A stretch of DNA of 64,000 nucleotides from Paratinospora sagittata. Taxonomy: Eukaryota > Streptophyta > Magnoliopsida > Ranunculales > Menispermaceae. Positions 21,448-34,297 of the stretch are shown in pieces (the stretch's first letter is position 1; each line of letters begins with the position of its first letter). The DNA is taken from the NCBI GenBank assembly GCA_035771175.1, contig CM069603.1, positions 23,598,286 to 23,662,285 of the forward strand, in the 5' to 3' direction. Both the position numbers and the translations under genes were made by a program. A model generated the notes under the pieces. The model saw nothing but the letters and a program-made list of their open reading frames with translations. It was not told the DNA's origin and searched no databases.

Positions 21448-22811
21448 AAAAGTAGAGTTAAACAATAGAGCCGTTAATATATTGTTTTGTTGTTTTTCAA
21501 GTAGGGAGTTTAATAGGGTAAGTGTATGTGAAACAACCCAAGAGTTGTGACAAAGACTTGAAATAACCCACGAAGGGACTCAACAAGTTAAAAAGGCCAA
21601 ACTCTTATTTTAGTAGAAAAATATGAAACTTGTAAGATGTTGGGGTCGGAGACAGCTGCTGAAGCAATTGGTAGGATCACAAAGAACCTAAATGAATTGA
21701 GAATACTTGGGAAATTGTATGATCAAGAGCAAACAATTAGAAAATTCTTAAGAGGTTCACATAGAATATGGGAACCTAAAGCTACCGCAATTGAGGAAGC
21801 TAGGAATTTAGTTGAGTATACATTTAATGAGTTGTGTGGATCCATTATGGTTCATGAGATGAAACTTAAGGAAAATCAGTCCCTAACCAAAGTAGATGAC
21901 AAAGGGAAGTAAGATTTAGCTCTAAATATAGAAACAAATTTCAATAAGTCAACAGAGAGTGAGGCAACCGATGATGAAGTTGCCATGTTGTCAAGAAAGC
22001 TTCACTAACTCATGAAGAGAAAAGGGAAATCTAGCTCCTCACAAAAATTTCATAAAGGAAAGAAGTTTGGAGCAAAATCCAGTGAGGTTGTATGCTATGG
22101 ATATAACAAACTAGAGCACATTAGAAGTGAATGTCTAAACAAAAAGAAAAATTTCAAAAAAAGGAAGAAGGACAAGAAATCCCTTAAGGCCACCTGGGAT
22201 GAATCAAGCTTAAGTGAGGAAGGTTCAGAATCTGGAGGTGAGAAGGCAGCTATTTGTCTCATGGAAAATACTGAGTAAAAACTGAAGCTTATGATGAATT
22301 AAATGATCTTTTTGACTAGTGATTTTGATTATGTTAAACTATGTTTTGATAGAGAAGTCAAAAAGAACTTTAAGCTTAAGAAACGCTTGTTGAAAGCTCT
22401 TGAAGAGATAGAATCTCAACAAGAGAATATTGAGACCTTGACCCTAGAAAAGAATAGTAAGAGAAAAAAGATTGATACTCTTAGAAAGAGTGTTGACGAC
22501 TTGTCCGAGGTTGTGAAGAAATTCACTAACGGATATAAATTATTTGACATGATGTTAGGGTCACAAAGATGTGCATTTGCCAAGGCAGGTATAGGCTATA
22601 CTAAAGGGTTGAAACAAAAAAAATATACAATAATCTATTGACCAAGAGACCCACATGCCTTAAATGCAATAGAAATGGTCACACCATACTTAGAAGCCCA
22701 TTCAAGAAAGATAGGAAAAACAAACTAGCATGAGTAGAGAAGGTCGTGCTTAATGACGCTAACTTTGAAGGACCCAAAACAACTTGGGTAACAAAGTCAA
22801 AAGTCTTCTTT
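21448..22811 (+). pseudogene. C2 gag
   Basis: Plus-strand Sirevirus gag lacking its first part. It opens with an RAVNILFCCFSSREFNRVS region (homologous to C1 gag), then LRGSHRIWEPKATAIEEARN and ELCGSIMVHEMKLKEN at 21637-21912, a zinc-knuckle region CYGYNKLEHIRSEC at 22090-22135 in which the second Cys is Tyr and the Gly before His is altered, a coiled-coil-like acidic/basic stretch (22303-22600), and a second knuckle-like KCNRNGHTILRSP near 22665-22705 that lacks its last Cys. Several stops and frameshifts are present. The junction with the LTR means primer site and start codon are gone. Confidence 0.82.
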
Positions 22812-22816
22812 GTGGT

Positions 22817-24334
22817 TGATAAGTTGAATTTTGGATAGTGTTTCACATGTTAATTTCATAGGTTTTTAGGTGCATTTAGTTAGTTTTTAGACATATTTGC
22901 ATGAATTAGTTCATTTAGTGTCTTAGGTTTAGTTTGATATTTTTATGAGTTTTATAAGTTAGTTTTAGTAGTTTTCATGGTTAAAATACATTAGGCTAGT
23001 ATAGAAAAATAATCATTATTTTTAGGTATTTTTCCTAAAGTCAATTACATCGTTTACATATTAATTTTGTCACATTTTACAAGTTTATACATAGTTGCAT
23101 ATATAATTATACATGTTAATACATACTTGCACATAATTTAGATCATTTACTTATGTTTGTGTTTTGTTTTGTAGGTAAATAAAGAGCCTAAAAGTCAGTT
23201 TTAATGTGGATCAAATGGTGACAAGACCACGTTGCAAAAGATGCAAAAAAATGACTAAGTATAAAAGCAAGAGAAGGAGAATGCTCTCGGAGCGCCGTGG
23301 CGCTACGATTTGTTGTGAGAGAGGTTTTTAAGGGGCTTTTGGTCTTTTTGCCAGGGGGAAAAATTTTAGGGTTTTGTATCGTTTTTCATGGGAGACTTTA
23401 TCTTACATTATTTTTTAATCTTGCAAATTAGAATTAGAATAGAATAGGGTTTTGAAGGAGAGGCCAGTGAAGGATTGAAGAAGAAGAAGAGTTGTAGGTT
23501 TGAGACAAGAAGAAGCAGGAGAGTCCACCATTGACAAAAGGGGGTTTCTTCATTTATCTTCTAATCTTAGTTTGTTTCCATGTTTTCTTCTTTAACTCTT
23601 TCTCTTGTATCTATGGATTTGATTATGAGCTAAATAGATAATCTAGAGATTTAGCTTTGTTGGATCTTGTGATTGAGTCATTGTTTGTGTTTTTGAACAA
23701 TCTTTTGGATTTATTTATGATTCTCCATGCCTAATGCTTTCAAATTGTTGATCACTCTTTCAATAAACTTAGATTTGGTTTTTATCACTCAAGAGAAGGG
23801 ATATCGAATTAGAGCAAGGGATTTGTAACCTATGGTAGAGTAATGAGCCGAGAGACCTACAAAACCTTTTGAAATCCATTAAAATGAATCATAAAACCTA
23901 AGGCATTCTTGATCTAAAGGTTTATCACTTGAGAGAGAGAATTGATAGATTGAGAGGAGATATTTAAGCTATCACTCGAGAGAGGGGTTTGAATGAAAAA
24001 GGATTAAGGATTTATAAATTCCAGAAATTAAGTCATTAACACAATTATTAGAAATTACGAGAGACAACATAGTGAGATCTAAACTCTAGAACTATAAATC
24101 CATTGATTTATCTTCAATTTTCATTTATCTTGTTTGTTTTTATTTGCCTTTGTTTAATTTGCATTTTATCATTTAATTCACTCCACTTTTATCACCTAGA
24201 TAAAATCACTAATCATTGTAGAATTGAGAATTAAGATTAGTAAAATTACCTTATCTGTGGATACGATAACCCACTCACCATGGGTATTATAACTTGATAA
24301 TTCGTATGCTTGCAAATTTAAATTTTCACTATCA
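22817..24334 (+). repeat. Athila solo LTR S1
   Basis: 1518 bases from TGATAAGTTGAATTTTGG to TTTTCACTATCA, flanked by a perfect 5-base target duplication GTGGT (22812-22816 and 24335-24339). No internal sequence lies beside it. It carries the palindrome block GGAGCGCCGTGGCGCTACG at 23289-23307. Solo LTRs arise by recombination between the two LTRs of an element. Confidence 0.9.
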
Positions 24335-24385
24335 GTGGTGTACGATGGTTCCAAGGAACACTTCTGGTATCTCGATAGCAGTTGT
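24335..24385 (+). pseudogene. C2 protease active-site fragment
   Basis: Fifty bases of C2 left between two insertions. They encode WYLDSSC at about 24364-24384, equivalent to the protease active-site block of copia elements, with Ser where Gly is usual. The next residues (SRHMSGDKF) lie 21.7 kb away at 46119, on the far side of G4. Confidence 0.75.
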
Positions 24386-25872
24386 TGATCATGACTTTTT
24401 CATGAATCGCAAGTACACGATTGTCAAGTTATAATAATTTCAAGGTAAGTTGGGTACCATCCACAGAGATAGTCAATTTAACGGTTAAAAATGCCCAAAA
24501 CTACTAAGATCTTGATTTTATCTAGGCGATCAAAATTTGATGATTATGTGCTGGAAATTAAAATGACTGAAATTAAAACTAAACTAAGCAATTAAACTGA
24601 GATTTAGAGAAAAACAATGGATAAAGATGATTAGAGAATTGATTTCACTATGTTGCTTGATATGGGTATCTAAAGATAATGCCGTTGATTCAATTCTTAA
24701 GTTTATAAATCATGAATCCTAATCTGTTCAAACCCTTCTCTCAAATGCAAATTCAAACATCTATAATTCAATTACTAATTCCCTATCTCGAATGTAAATA
24801 AACAATTAAAGCAAGCATTAAGATCTAAGATTCAATTTAAACGATTTTAATGGGGTTGTAGGTCTCTCGACTAGATAAGAACTCCCTAAGTTGCAATTCA
24901 CTTGTTTAAATTCGACAACACCTCTCTCGAGTTTAAGAATTCGAATCCAAAATCATCCAACAAGTTGCAAGCATTAAATATAGAAAATTACAAATAAACC
25001 AATCAAATTGCTCAACAACACATAAACAATGAAAATTAACCCATATAACTCAACATAGATCAATCAACATCTCTAATAGAAATTTAGCTCATATTTAAAT
25101 CCATGATTACAAGATAGAGAATGAAAGAAGACATCATGAGAGCAAGTTTATGTAGACTAAAAATGAAGGAAAACCCCTTTTTACAAGTAGAGACTTTTTT
25201 TCCTCCACAAAATCCTGCAACTCCTCCTTCTTCAACCTCTTTCTTACCTCCTTTTCTCAACTCGAACCCTAATTAGTTGCCATCTAATGTTCTAGAATGA
25301 GACATAATGACCTAATAAAACCCTAAAACGAAGCTATACACATTAATGGGTCAAAAGACCAAAACGGGCACAAAAATACGCACAAAATCGCAAAACAAAA
25401 TTTTTTGGGTTCACCTGTGCCGCGACGCCTAGTCTCGGATCACCACCACCATATTTCTGCATCTGAGCACCGCGGCGCCCAGTTACGAGTGTTTTGGGTG
25501 GTTTCTTGTGGACTTGGCCGAATTTCTCTACTTTTTGCACATGTTTTTGTCTTCTTTTTAGCACTATTTGAACCTTGTTTCCACCACTTTGAACTCCTTA
25601 TTTACTTACAAAACAAAGTATAAACAAGTGTAAAATCTACGCAATTAATCAAACAATTAAACTATAATGAAATGCACTCAAAGTATATGACTTCTATGAT
25701 ATTAACATGTATTAAAAAGTCATTTATTCATGATAAAAACCTAAAATGAAACTTAAATGAACCTAAAATAACTAAGTATACTAATCATGCAAAAACACCT
25801 AAAAACTAACCGAATGAACCTAAAAGTCTATCAAATTAACATGCAAACTAATTACTAAAACCCAACTTATCA
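24386..25872 (-). repeat. G4 3' LTR
   Basis: 1487 bases, collinear with 44612-46113. Plus-strand ends are TGATCATGAC and CCCAACTTATCA. It includes CCGCGACGCC and CACCGCGGCGCCC palindrome-like blocks at about 25419-25481. The two LTRs differ by scattered substitutions and small indels. Confidence 0.88.
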
Positions 25873-27480
25873 AATTCTCCCAAACTTGGACTTTGACCGT
25901 CCCGAGCAAAGAGAAAACTAAAGTTGAAGAAATAAAACTCTTCACATATTCCAGAATGAGCAAAGGTTTGATTTACAACAGAATTTAAGGAAAACTTCGA
26001 AAGTTTAAACTTGTTTGTCTAGAATTACAACCTATAATACCATGCCTCCTTTTCTATCCTCATTGACAAACAATCACAAGAAATCATTCACATGACTACT
26101 CATAAATCATATAGATCGATGCAAGCAAAATAGAAATATGATCTCAACAAAACCAAATATGAACTTCATATGCTTGCTTTTCACATTTCTCTCCACTAAT
26201 GTAGGTACCAATTAAGATCAACAGGACTTTACCAAGCTTGTAATGTAAGGCTGAGGGTAAGGGTATGACAACATGAATAAAATGAAGTTCAATAAACCCA
26301 AAACATCTTTCGTACATAACACTTTTACACATTCCATGCCTTACAACATGAATCAAACCCAACACATTATCCAAAACAAGATTTTTCAACAATTTTCATT
26401 CACATCACTCCCAACATGCTCCCAAACTTATTCATTTCACTCATTGATAAAGAAACATATTTTCTTTTCTCATTCTTTTCATTCTTCATCTTTTTCTTCT
26501 TTTAACACATTTTGAACCTTTTTGAATCTTTTCTCATCACCTTCACATAACAATTTCATTCAATAACCCATTTATACAAAATTTCCCATGAAAAATAACC
26601 CAACCCATTACAATTCACATTCATTCAAAGAGTTAAGGGTGCAAGGGTTAAAAATAAGGGAAATCAATCAAGGGTATTGGCTAATCATTTTAGGTGACAA
26701 AGAATAATGAATAAAGCTTAAATAGGGTGACTAGGGGTAATTCAACATGAAGGTGGGCTTAATAGCTCTATCTTTCCAAACATGGCCTAAATCATATCTC
26801 TCATGGTGTGATTCCTAGGATTTTGCCTCAAGAAATTATCAAACAAGTTCTAGAATTCTGTTTGAAAAGTGAGATTTTAATGATGCTTACCTTGCAAAAT
26901 CTCAATTTAAACTGCAAGTAGAACTCATGATCATGATTTCATTTTCAAAAGTCAACAAGAATGTCTAATGAACATGGAAAAATAGATCAAACACACAGAC
27001 TTAAGAGTACTTTCTAATTTTTCAAAAATGATGCTCAGAAATGAGTGCTAATCCTATCATTGATCATCCATTCAAAATCAAATCAAGTCAAAGCTCATAA
27101 AGGAATATGGGTTTATTCATGATCAAAACTCAAAAATTTAAATTTTCACAAAAAGTGCAATCAACTTTTTCACGAAGACACAGAGTTCAAACTCTCCCCC
27201 AAACTTAAATTGAGCATTGTCCTCAATGAAAAATACCCAGAAAACAAAATAAAGAGATAAGGTAAACAAAACTCCCCTAGTCCTTAAGGGTAGAAGGCTC
27301 CACAATAATTCTCTTGCTTTTGGCAACTCCAAGGACCCCAAACTTAGATTGAAACCTGAGAAGGGACAAAAAGAAATGTCATTAGTGAAAAATATAACTT
27401 GAATCCTATACTACAATGACTAAAAAGAAAAAAAACATAAAAACAAAAATTCGGTTGGGTTGCCTCCCAACAAGCGCTTG
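25873..27480 (-). other. G4 3' non-coding region with two polypurine modules
   Basis: No credible protein. The LTR-proximal tract is at 25873-25890 (minus strand: CCAAGTTTGGGAGAATT). A second purine module, TTTAAGTTTGGGGGAGAGT, is at about 27192-27210 with the small inverted repeat CATTGTCCTCAATG beside it at 27214-27228. The order and motifs match 34890-36480 and 62944-64000, so the region is conserved across Athila elements despite lacking an open frame. Confidence 0.75.
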
Positions 27481-28070
27481 TTTATAGTCATTAGCTAGAC
27501 TTTCTCTTTTCTCTTCAAATTGGTTCTTAAAGGAAGAGTTTCTCCTCACTCCGCTAGTCTTGTCCATAATATTGCTTCACTCTTTGACAATTGACTAGGA
27601 TCTAACTTCCATCTTTGGCTCGCAACTCGACCACGCTATAGGGAAAGACATTGACCGCGAGGAAAGTGCCCCACCATCTTGACTTGAGCTTCCCGGGAAA
27701 CAATCTCAACCGGGAGTTGAAAAGAAATACTTGTTGGCCTGGAAAGAATTCTCACTTCATAATCATCTTGTCATGCCATAACTTGGTATTTTCTTTTTAA
27801 ATTTTGGCATTTTCATATGCTTCATTGCGGAACTCCTCCGTTTCATTCAATTGAAGAAATTTTTGAGCACCCGAAGCCTTCAAGTCAAAATTCAACTTCT
27901 TCACCGCCCAAAATGCTCTATGCTCAAGCTCAACGGGAAGATGGCACGACTTTCCAAACACCAACCGATAGGGCGATATCCCGATAGGGGTTTTGTATGT
28001 CGTACGATACGCCCATAATGCATCATCTAACTTCGCTGCCCAATCTTTTCTATTGATGTTTACCGTCTTC
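27481..28070 (-). pseudogene. G4 integrase C-terminal part
   Basis: The minus strand encodes a region with [20 protein letters not shown], then [17 protein letters not shown] and the polypeptide tail toward the pol end. It directly continues the integrase interrupted at 29495 by S2. Stops occur downstream of about 27800. The tail end near 27450-27490 encodes the ALVGRQPNR-like pol terminus. Confidence 0.82.
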
Positions 28071-29494
28071 TGTTACACGCAAATCCACAAGCATAGGGAG
28101 TCAAGTTATAATATAGTCCGATAAGATATCGAGTATTGTTCTCAAGTATTATTACTATACTATCTATCATGTTTTAACCCTAATTTTATCTAGAAAATTG
28201 AAATTGAGTGATTGAGTAATTAAATCAGTAATTAAAACAACTAAATATTAAATTAGCAATGCAATAAAAATCAAATAGAAAAATCAATGGTAGAACGGTC
28301 TAGAAGCTCGATGTTATCTCACTATCAACTATGCCTTTATATCTATTTTTATCATTAAATTAGTTCTTTGTTTATAAGTCGAAAATCCTAATGTTTCTAA
28401 TTCCCCATTTTGAAGCAAAACTAGAGCATGTTATTGTCGCCTTGGCTTTACTCTTTCGATGAAAACCTAAGAGTACAACAACTCATTAAGTTCTATGAGT
28501 TCTAGCTAACGAATTTAAAGGTTCTCGATCTCCTTGTGAGTTTCACGATTTCCTAGATTATATTTCCCAAATTCCAACCCCAGGTACCCTCTTTTGAAGC
28601 ATCTACCTCGAGTCTATGATCGTCTAATCCGTGATCAAGTGATCAAAAGCATTACTCCCAGAGAAATATAAATAAACTATAGAGCTTTATTAACAATAAT
28701 TAAAACATAAAACTAGACATAGTATCAAGCTTGGATCAATCTACACCTCTTGAAAGAGGTTTAATTCATGACTAAAGACATAAAAATATGAAATATAAAT
28801 TCGAACATGAACAAGAACCAAGAAAAACAAACTAGAATGTTGTAGAAATTTTGAATAGACTTCAGTGTAGATTTTCTTGTCCACTTCGTCGTAAAACTTC
28901 GCTCTCTACTCTATTCCAATCTATTATCCTTGAAAAACCCTAAAGTTCGATATATAATATGCCCCAAAGTCGTGTGGAATTAGAATTGTACAGTGAGAAA
29001 AAATCCACTTTTAATAGACAAAAATTGCAATTAAATTCCTTTTAGCGTAGCGGCGCTCTGAGCGTTTCACAAAACTTTCGCGTTTCCATCTTTCAATGCC
29101 GCGGTACTGAATACAAGCGCCGCGGCGCCCAGAACGTCAATTGTCGCGTGATTTGTTTTGGAACTTAGCCATTTTTTCGCTCCTTCTTGTGGACTTAGCC
29201 AATTTTCTTCCACTTCTTGACTTGGGTTCTTCATGAATCATCATCTAGGCTTCTCATATATTGTGTCCATCATTCATGCTCACTTCCACACATCTAAATA
29301 CCTACAAAACAATGCAAAACAATTAATTAACATACTCAAAACATAAATTGATCCAACATATAAACTAACAAACCAAAATAATGTATAAAAACCAATTTAT
29401 TCCTAAACTAACAAATGCATCAAAACTAATGCATAAATCATCCTAAAACACGCCTAAAACATTCTCGAAACCCTATCTAAATATGCAACTATCA
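28071..29494 (-). repeat. Athila solo LTR S2 in G4 integrase
   Basis: 1424 bases, plus-strand ends TGTTACACGC and GCAACTATCA, same family as the LTRs at 311 and 61546. Flanks TCTTC (28066-28070) and TCTTT (29495-29499) are a target duplication with one mismatch. Palindromes AAGCGCCGCGGCGCCC (about 29114-29130) and others lie upstream, in sense, of the TATA block at 28950-28960. Confidence 0.88.
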
Positions 29495-30234
29495 TCTTTT
29501 CAAGAATTTGCTTCACTTCTCTATTGGAGATCTCAGCTTGGCCATTTGATTGAGGATGGTAAGGCAAGGCAATCTTGTGCTTGACTCCATACTTGGCAAG
29601 AAGAGAATTGAACAACTTGTTGCAAAATCTAGTGAAAATGTTCTTTTGAAGGAACTTGAGCACCACTCTAGCATCATTAGTTGTAGTAGCAATGGCTTCC
29701 ACCCCACTTTGACACATAATCCACCGCCAACAAGATGTTTGTTTTACCAAAAGAAGAAGGAAATGGCCCCATGAAATCTATGCCCCACACATCAAACAAT
29801 TCAACATCCATGATAGGTGTCATAGGAAGCTCATGCGCCTTGAGATGTTGCCAAGTCTTTGGCACCGGTCACAAGTCTTCACAAAAGTGTAGCAATAACG
29901 AAAGAGAGTAGGCCAATAAAACTCTCTTTGTATCACCTTGAATGTCATTCTTGTAACACCCAAATGACCACCATATAAAGAAGAATGGCACTCATGATGT
30001 ATGGCTTGAATTTCTTCTTCCGGGACACATCGCCTTATGACTTGATCATTGCACTGTTTGAATAACAAAGGATCATTCCACATATAGAATTTCACATCAT
30101 GTAAAAATTTCTTCTTCTTGGTATGAGACATATCCGATGGAAACACTCCACTAGCCAAGTAGTTGATATAGGTTGCAAGCCATGGAAGCTTGACCTTCAC
30201 CTCATAAAGTTGTTCATCCAGGAAGAGTTCTTGA
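29495..30234 (-). pseudogene. G4 integrase N-terminal and core part
   Basis: The frame 30200-29820 carries an intact-looking HHCC zinc domain (HHECHSSLYGGHLGVTRM and [10 protein letters not shown]). After a stop the core starts with a [17 protein letters not shown] first-Asp region (29780-29850). The frame 29750-29495 ends in KIALPYHPQSNGQAEISNRE, which includes the catalytic Glu region. The stretch that should hold the second catalytic Asp is absent: IFTRF is followed at once by CNKLFNSLL near 29630. Confidence 0.83.
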
Positions 30235-30844
30235 ATTGGTCACTCATCCTCTTTTTCTTCATTTTGCAACCTCGATAAGTGATCTGCCACAACATTTTCA
30301 CCCCCTTTCTTATTTTTGATCTCAAAGTCAAACTCTTGGAGTAACAAGATCCATCTTATCAATCTAGGCTTGGCATCTTTCTTGGCAACTAAGTACTGGA
30401 TAGCTACATGATCGGTTTAGACAATCACCTTCGACCCAATGATGTAGGATTGTAATTCTTTCTTCTTTGTTGTATAATTTTCTTGGGCATCATCAAGGGT
30501 ACGACTTGCATAATAAATTGCCTGGAACAACTTCTCTCTTCTTTGGCCAAGAACCGCACCAATAGCATAGTCACTTGAATCACACATGATCCCAAATGGT
30601 TCTTCCCAATTAGGCACCACCAAGATAGGAGCAGATATAAGAGCTTGCTTGAGATGCTCAAAAGCTTTCACACATTCTTCATTGAAGATGAAGAGTGTAT
30701 CCTTTTCAAGTAGATGGCAAAGAGGTTTGGTTATCTTGGAGAAGTCCTTGACAAACCTTCTATAAAAACCTGCTTGTCCCAAAAAGCTTCGAATTCCTTT
30801 GACATTTGTTGGGTAAGTGAGCTTCTCAATGGCCACAGTCTTGC
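30235..30844 (-). pseudogene. G4 RNase H and RT connection
   Basis: The minus frame 30836-30417 carries GIRSFLGQAGFYRRFVKDFS, then RNase H with IMCDSSDYAIGAVLGQ and AIYYASRTLDDAQENYTTKK. After a stop at 30417 the sequence continues as a [17 protein letters not shown] and VADHLSRLQ region to about 30240. It directly follows the reverse transcriptase piece on the far side of S3. Confidence 0.86.
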
Positions 30845-30849
30845 CTCTA

Positions 30850-33309
30850 TGCCACGACCCACTGTACGTGACGCCATGACCGGCACGGAACCCCTGAATG
30901 TAACTTTCGACGGAACACCCGGCATTCCGTCAGTCTCAAATAACACGAATCCCAATATGAACACAATCTTAAAAAGTATCCATCTAAACATGATCAACAA
31001 TGAATAAAATATTACATCTCCAAATTACCAAAAATAGAATATCAAAATACTAAGAAATGTACAACACCTACATCAACAAAAACCAAGGGATGCTCCGAGG
31101 TCAAACCTTCCTTTTACCCTTCCTATCAGATCCTGAAAGAAAAGGGTGAGGTGTGAGCTACAATAAGCTCAGTGAATGTAATTTACAAGTAGTAATATAC
31201 GTGCATGTTTTAAAACATGGCAAGATCATAAAAACATTTGAAGTATCATGGTGATGGAATAAGATTACATACATGCCAATATAATGCATCAAGTCATAAA
31301 TAAGACAATGCATATCATTTATAATCATGATCATGCAATTCTAAGACCTCCTGAGCAAGGGCGATCAAAGGCCTGGTGCGTGACACACAGTGCCCGATCC
31401 GACCAATAATACTCGTATTCTAATACGATTTCTGGGGTCGTGCAACACGTAGGATTAGCTTAAGCTAAGCTACCTATACACAAGCCATAACACCGTCTGC
31501 TAGGTCCACAATTGGGGATCACCAGTAGACTTACGAGACTTCCCAAGGGAAATCTCAACTAGGAGACCCAACCAAATTGCTAACCCTATGAACTATGCTC
31601 AAATACGTTTCATGGAACATTAAAACATGCATAACACTTATAGATATCAATTCGAATCAGTTTAAGTAATACAATGCCACATATAGAGAAATCCCAAAAG
31701 TAAAAGAACACTCACACTTGATTGGCTAAGTTTAGGCAATCCAATTTTAATTCCATTCACCCCAGGCACTTCAACTTTCCAATAGACTACATGGGTTTCT
31801 AGATCAAACACAAAACCCTGAAAAATAACATGGTTTACACCAACTGAAATCAGCCATAAAGTGTGTAAAAAACCCATGTTCAAACCCAAATCAAAAGCCA
31901 ATTAGATTCCTAAATTGGTTATACTCATGGGACAAACTCAATTTGCCCAATTCAACCATTTACTACTCAATTAACCCATATTTAACCAAATTGAATGCAA
32001 TAGGTTGATCTAACCTAAATAATACATGGCATTCAATCATAATTAGACTAATTGCAAGTCAATCTCATCAATTGAAATCGATTAGGTCAAAATCCCCAAA
32101 TTTGGGCAAATCCCGAAATCACATGCAATTTTTCAAATTACAAGGCCTAGGCCAAAATTGAACTACACTAGGGTTTCTACTAATCAAAATCAGTAATTTG
32201 GGGTGCCATATCTCAAAAATTACCCATGCACTCATAATAATTCACATGCAATTTGAATAGTAAACCCTAGGTCAAAAATCCTAGTTTAGGTGAAATCCAT
32301 GAAACCCCTCAAATTTCTTGTTAGAAATTGGGGGTTTCACCATTTATGGACTCCCCATGCCATCAAGATACACATAATCACAAAATCAAAGCCTAAGTCC
32401 AACATTGGTTTTCCACCACTCCCATAAATTTCGGGATTTATAGATGAAAAACACCCCTTAGGTGTTGATTGAGGTTAGGGAAGGTCATTAGCATGAAAAA
32501 CAATCATAAAATAGTCCATACATGTAAACCCAAGGTTAAAGACCCAAAAATTTTGGGATTCATGGAAACGCTAGGTCAAAAAATTAGATTGCAAACACAT
32601 GCTAAAGAGATTAAGGGAAGAAAATGAGAGAAAATGCAAACCTTGGAGGATTGTTGGGCATGAAAGCACCAAAACTTTAATCCTTTCTCTCATTTATCTT
32701 CTCCTCTTCTTTTCCCCTTCTCCAAGCTCCTTTCCCCCTCTTCTAAGTGGAAAAAATGCAAATGAGCCGAAAAAGTGGTGTATTTGCTTATAAAGAAGTG
32801 TTTGGGCCCACACATAATAATTTGCCAAAACTGAAAAAAAAAAACAGTTTTCTTAGCATGGCGCACGCTCCTCCAAACATAGAGCGCGCTACTCCAAACA
32901 TGGAACGCGCTCCTCCAGTTTGAAAATGCAAAATTCTGGTTTTTAGGGTCCAAGGAGCGCTTTCCTTCAAAATGGAGCGTGCTCCTCCAAACTGGAGAAA
33001 TTTGATTTTTTGGAAAATTCATCAAGGAGCGCGCTCCATCGAAGACTAATCAAAATTTTCACTCGGCCATGCCCAAGGAGCGAGCTCCTTTTCCCATGGA
33101 GTGAGCTCCTTGGTTCCAAGACCCAATTTTCCATGTATCGATGCTGAAATGGTCTCCAATGGTTTCGAAACTTCACGCACACTCTTTAAGACATAAAATT
33201 ATGCAAAGACAATCGAACCTACGCGAGTCGAGCATCAAAATACGCTTACGCATACGTATACGGGTACACTAGGGTCAAAATGACTTCATCTTAAGGTTCG
33301 GGTGCTACA
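30850..33309 (-). repeat. Chromovirus solo LTR S3 in G4 reverse transcriptase
   Basis: 2460 bases, plus-strand ends TGCCACGACCCACT and GGTGCTACA, related to the G1 LTRs. A perfect target duplication CTCTA flanks it (30845-30849 and 33310-33314). Seven or more GGAGCGCGCTCC-like palindromes at 32860-33110 lie upstream, in sense, of a TATA box TTTATAAG at 32787-32794. The G1 LTRs lack this palindrome cluster. Confidence 0.9.
32787..32794 (-). promoter_or_regulatory. TATA box of S3
   Basis: TTTATAAG on the minus strand, about 70-320 bases downstream in sense of the GGAGCGCGCTCC palindrome cluster. The position is consistent with a U3 promoter. Confidence 0.5.
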
Positions 33310-34297
33310 CTCTATCAACCTCTAATCCCTTAGAAGACACTCTATGGCCAAGGACAATCCCCTCTTAGACCATGAAATGGCATTTCTCCCAATTTAGAAC
33401 CAACTTCTTGTCTTCACATCTTAGCAACACCAAAGCCAAATTTTTCAAAATGTACAGAGAAGTCATCCATGAATACCTCCATAATGTTCTCCAACATGTC
33501 AGCAAAGATAGCCATCATACACCTATGAAAAGTTGTTCGAGCATTGCATAGACCAAATGACATTCTTCGTAAGGCAAATGTACCATAGAGACAAGTGAAG
33601 GTATTCTTTTCTTGATCTTCTAGGGCTATGGAAATCTGATTGTACCCCGAGTACCCATCAAGAATGCAGTAATACTGGAAACTCGATAGCCTATCAAGCA
33701 TCTGATCAATGAAAGGAAGGGGAATATGATCCTTCCTTGTTGCCTCGTTCAATTTTCTATAATCAATGCAAACTCGCCATCCAGTTACTGTCCTTGTAGA
33801 GATCAACTCATCATTCTCACTTTTAACCACTGTTACACCAAACTTCTTTGCACAACTTGAATTGGGTTCACCCACGAACTGTCAGAGCTTGCATATATGA
33901 TCCCTGCCTTCAACCATTTAAGGATTTCTGCCTTCACTACCTCTTTCATAGTTGGGTTCAATCACCTTTGATGCTCCACTGTTGGCTTGTAAGATTCTTC
34001 CAGTAAAATCTTGTGCTTGCATATGGTAGGGCTTATACCCTTGATATCAACAATAGACAACTCAATAACATTCTTATGCTCTCTAGAAATCCTCAACAAT
34101 TTCTCTTCTTATGTCTAAGATAAAGAAGATGAAATATTGACTAGAAAAGTAGACTCGGTCCCCTATAAAAGCATATCTCAGATGATCTAGCAATGGCTTC
34201 AACTCTGGTGCTGGAACTTTCAATTCTTGAGATGAAACCACTTCTTCAATAGTCTCAATCTTCACTTGCGGAGATTTTTCAGTAGCCACTTCAAGAG
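33310..34297 (-). pseudogene. G4 reverse transcriptase
   Basis: Minus-strand pol. 34304-34083 holds the pre-RT region with ELKPLLDHLRYAFIGD. After stops, the frame 33875-33414 holds RVCIDYRKLNEATRKDHIPL, PFIDQMLDRLS, CILDGYSGYNQI, MSFGLCNARTTFHRCM, and the catalytic motif EVFMDDFSV with both Asp residues. It ends at the S3 insertion. Motifs and order are those of Athila reverse transcriptase. Confidence 0.87.

Noticed and set aside
22303..22641. Coiled-coil-like 112-codon frame as a separate host gene
   Set aside because: It lies in line with C2 gag between two zinc-knuckle-like motifs and fits the gag C-terminal part of Sireviruses.
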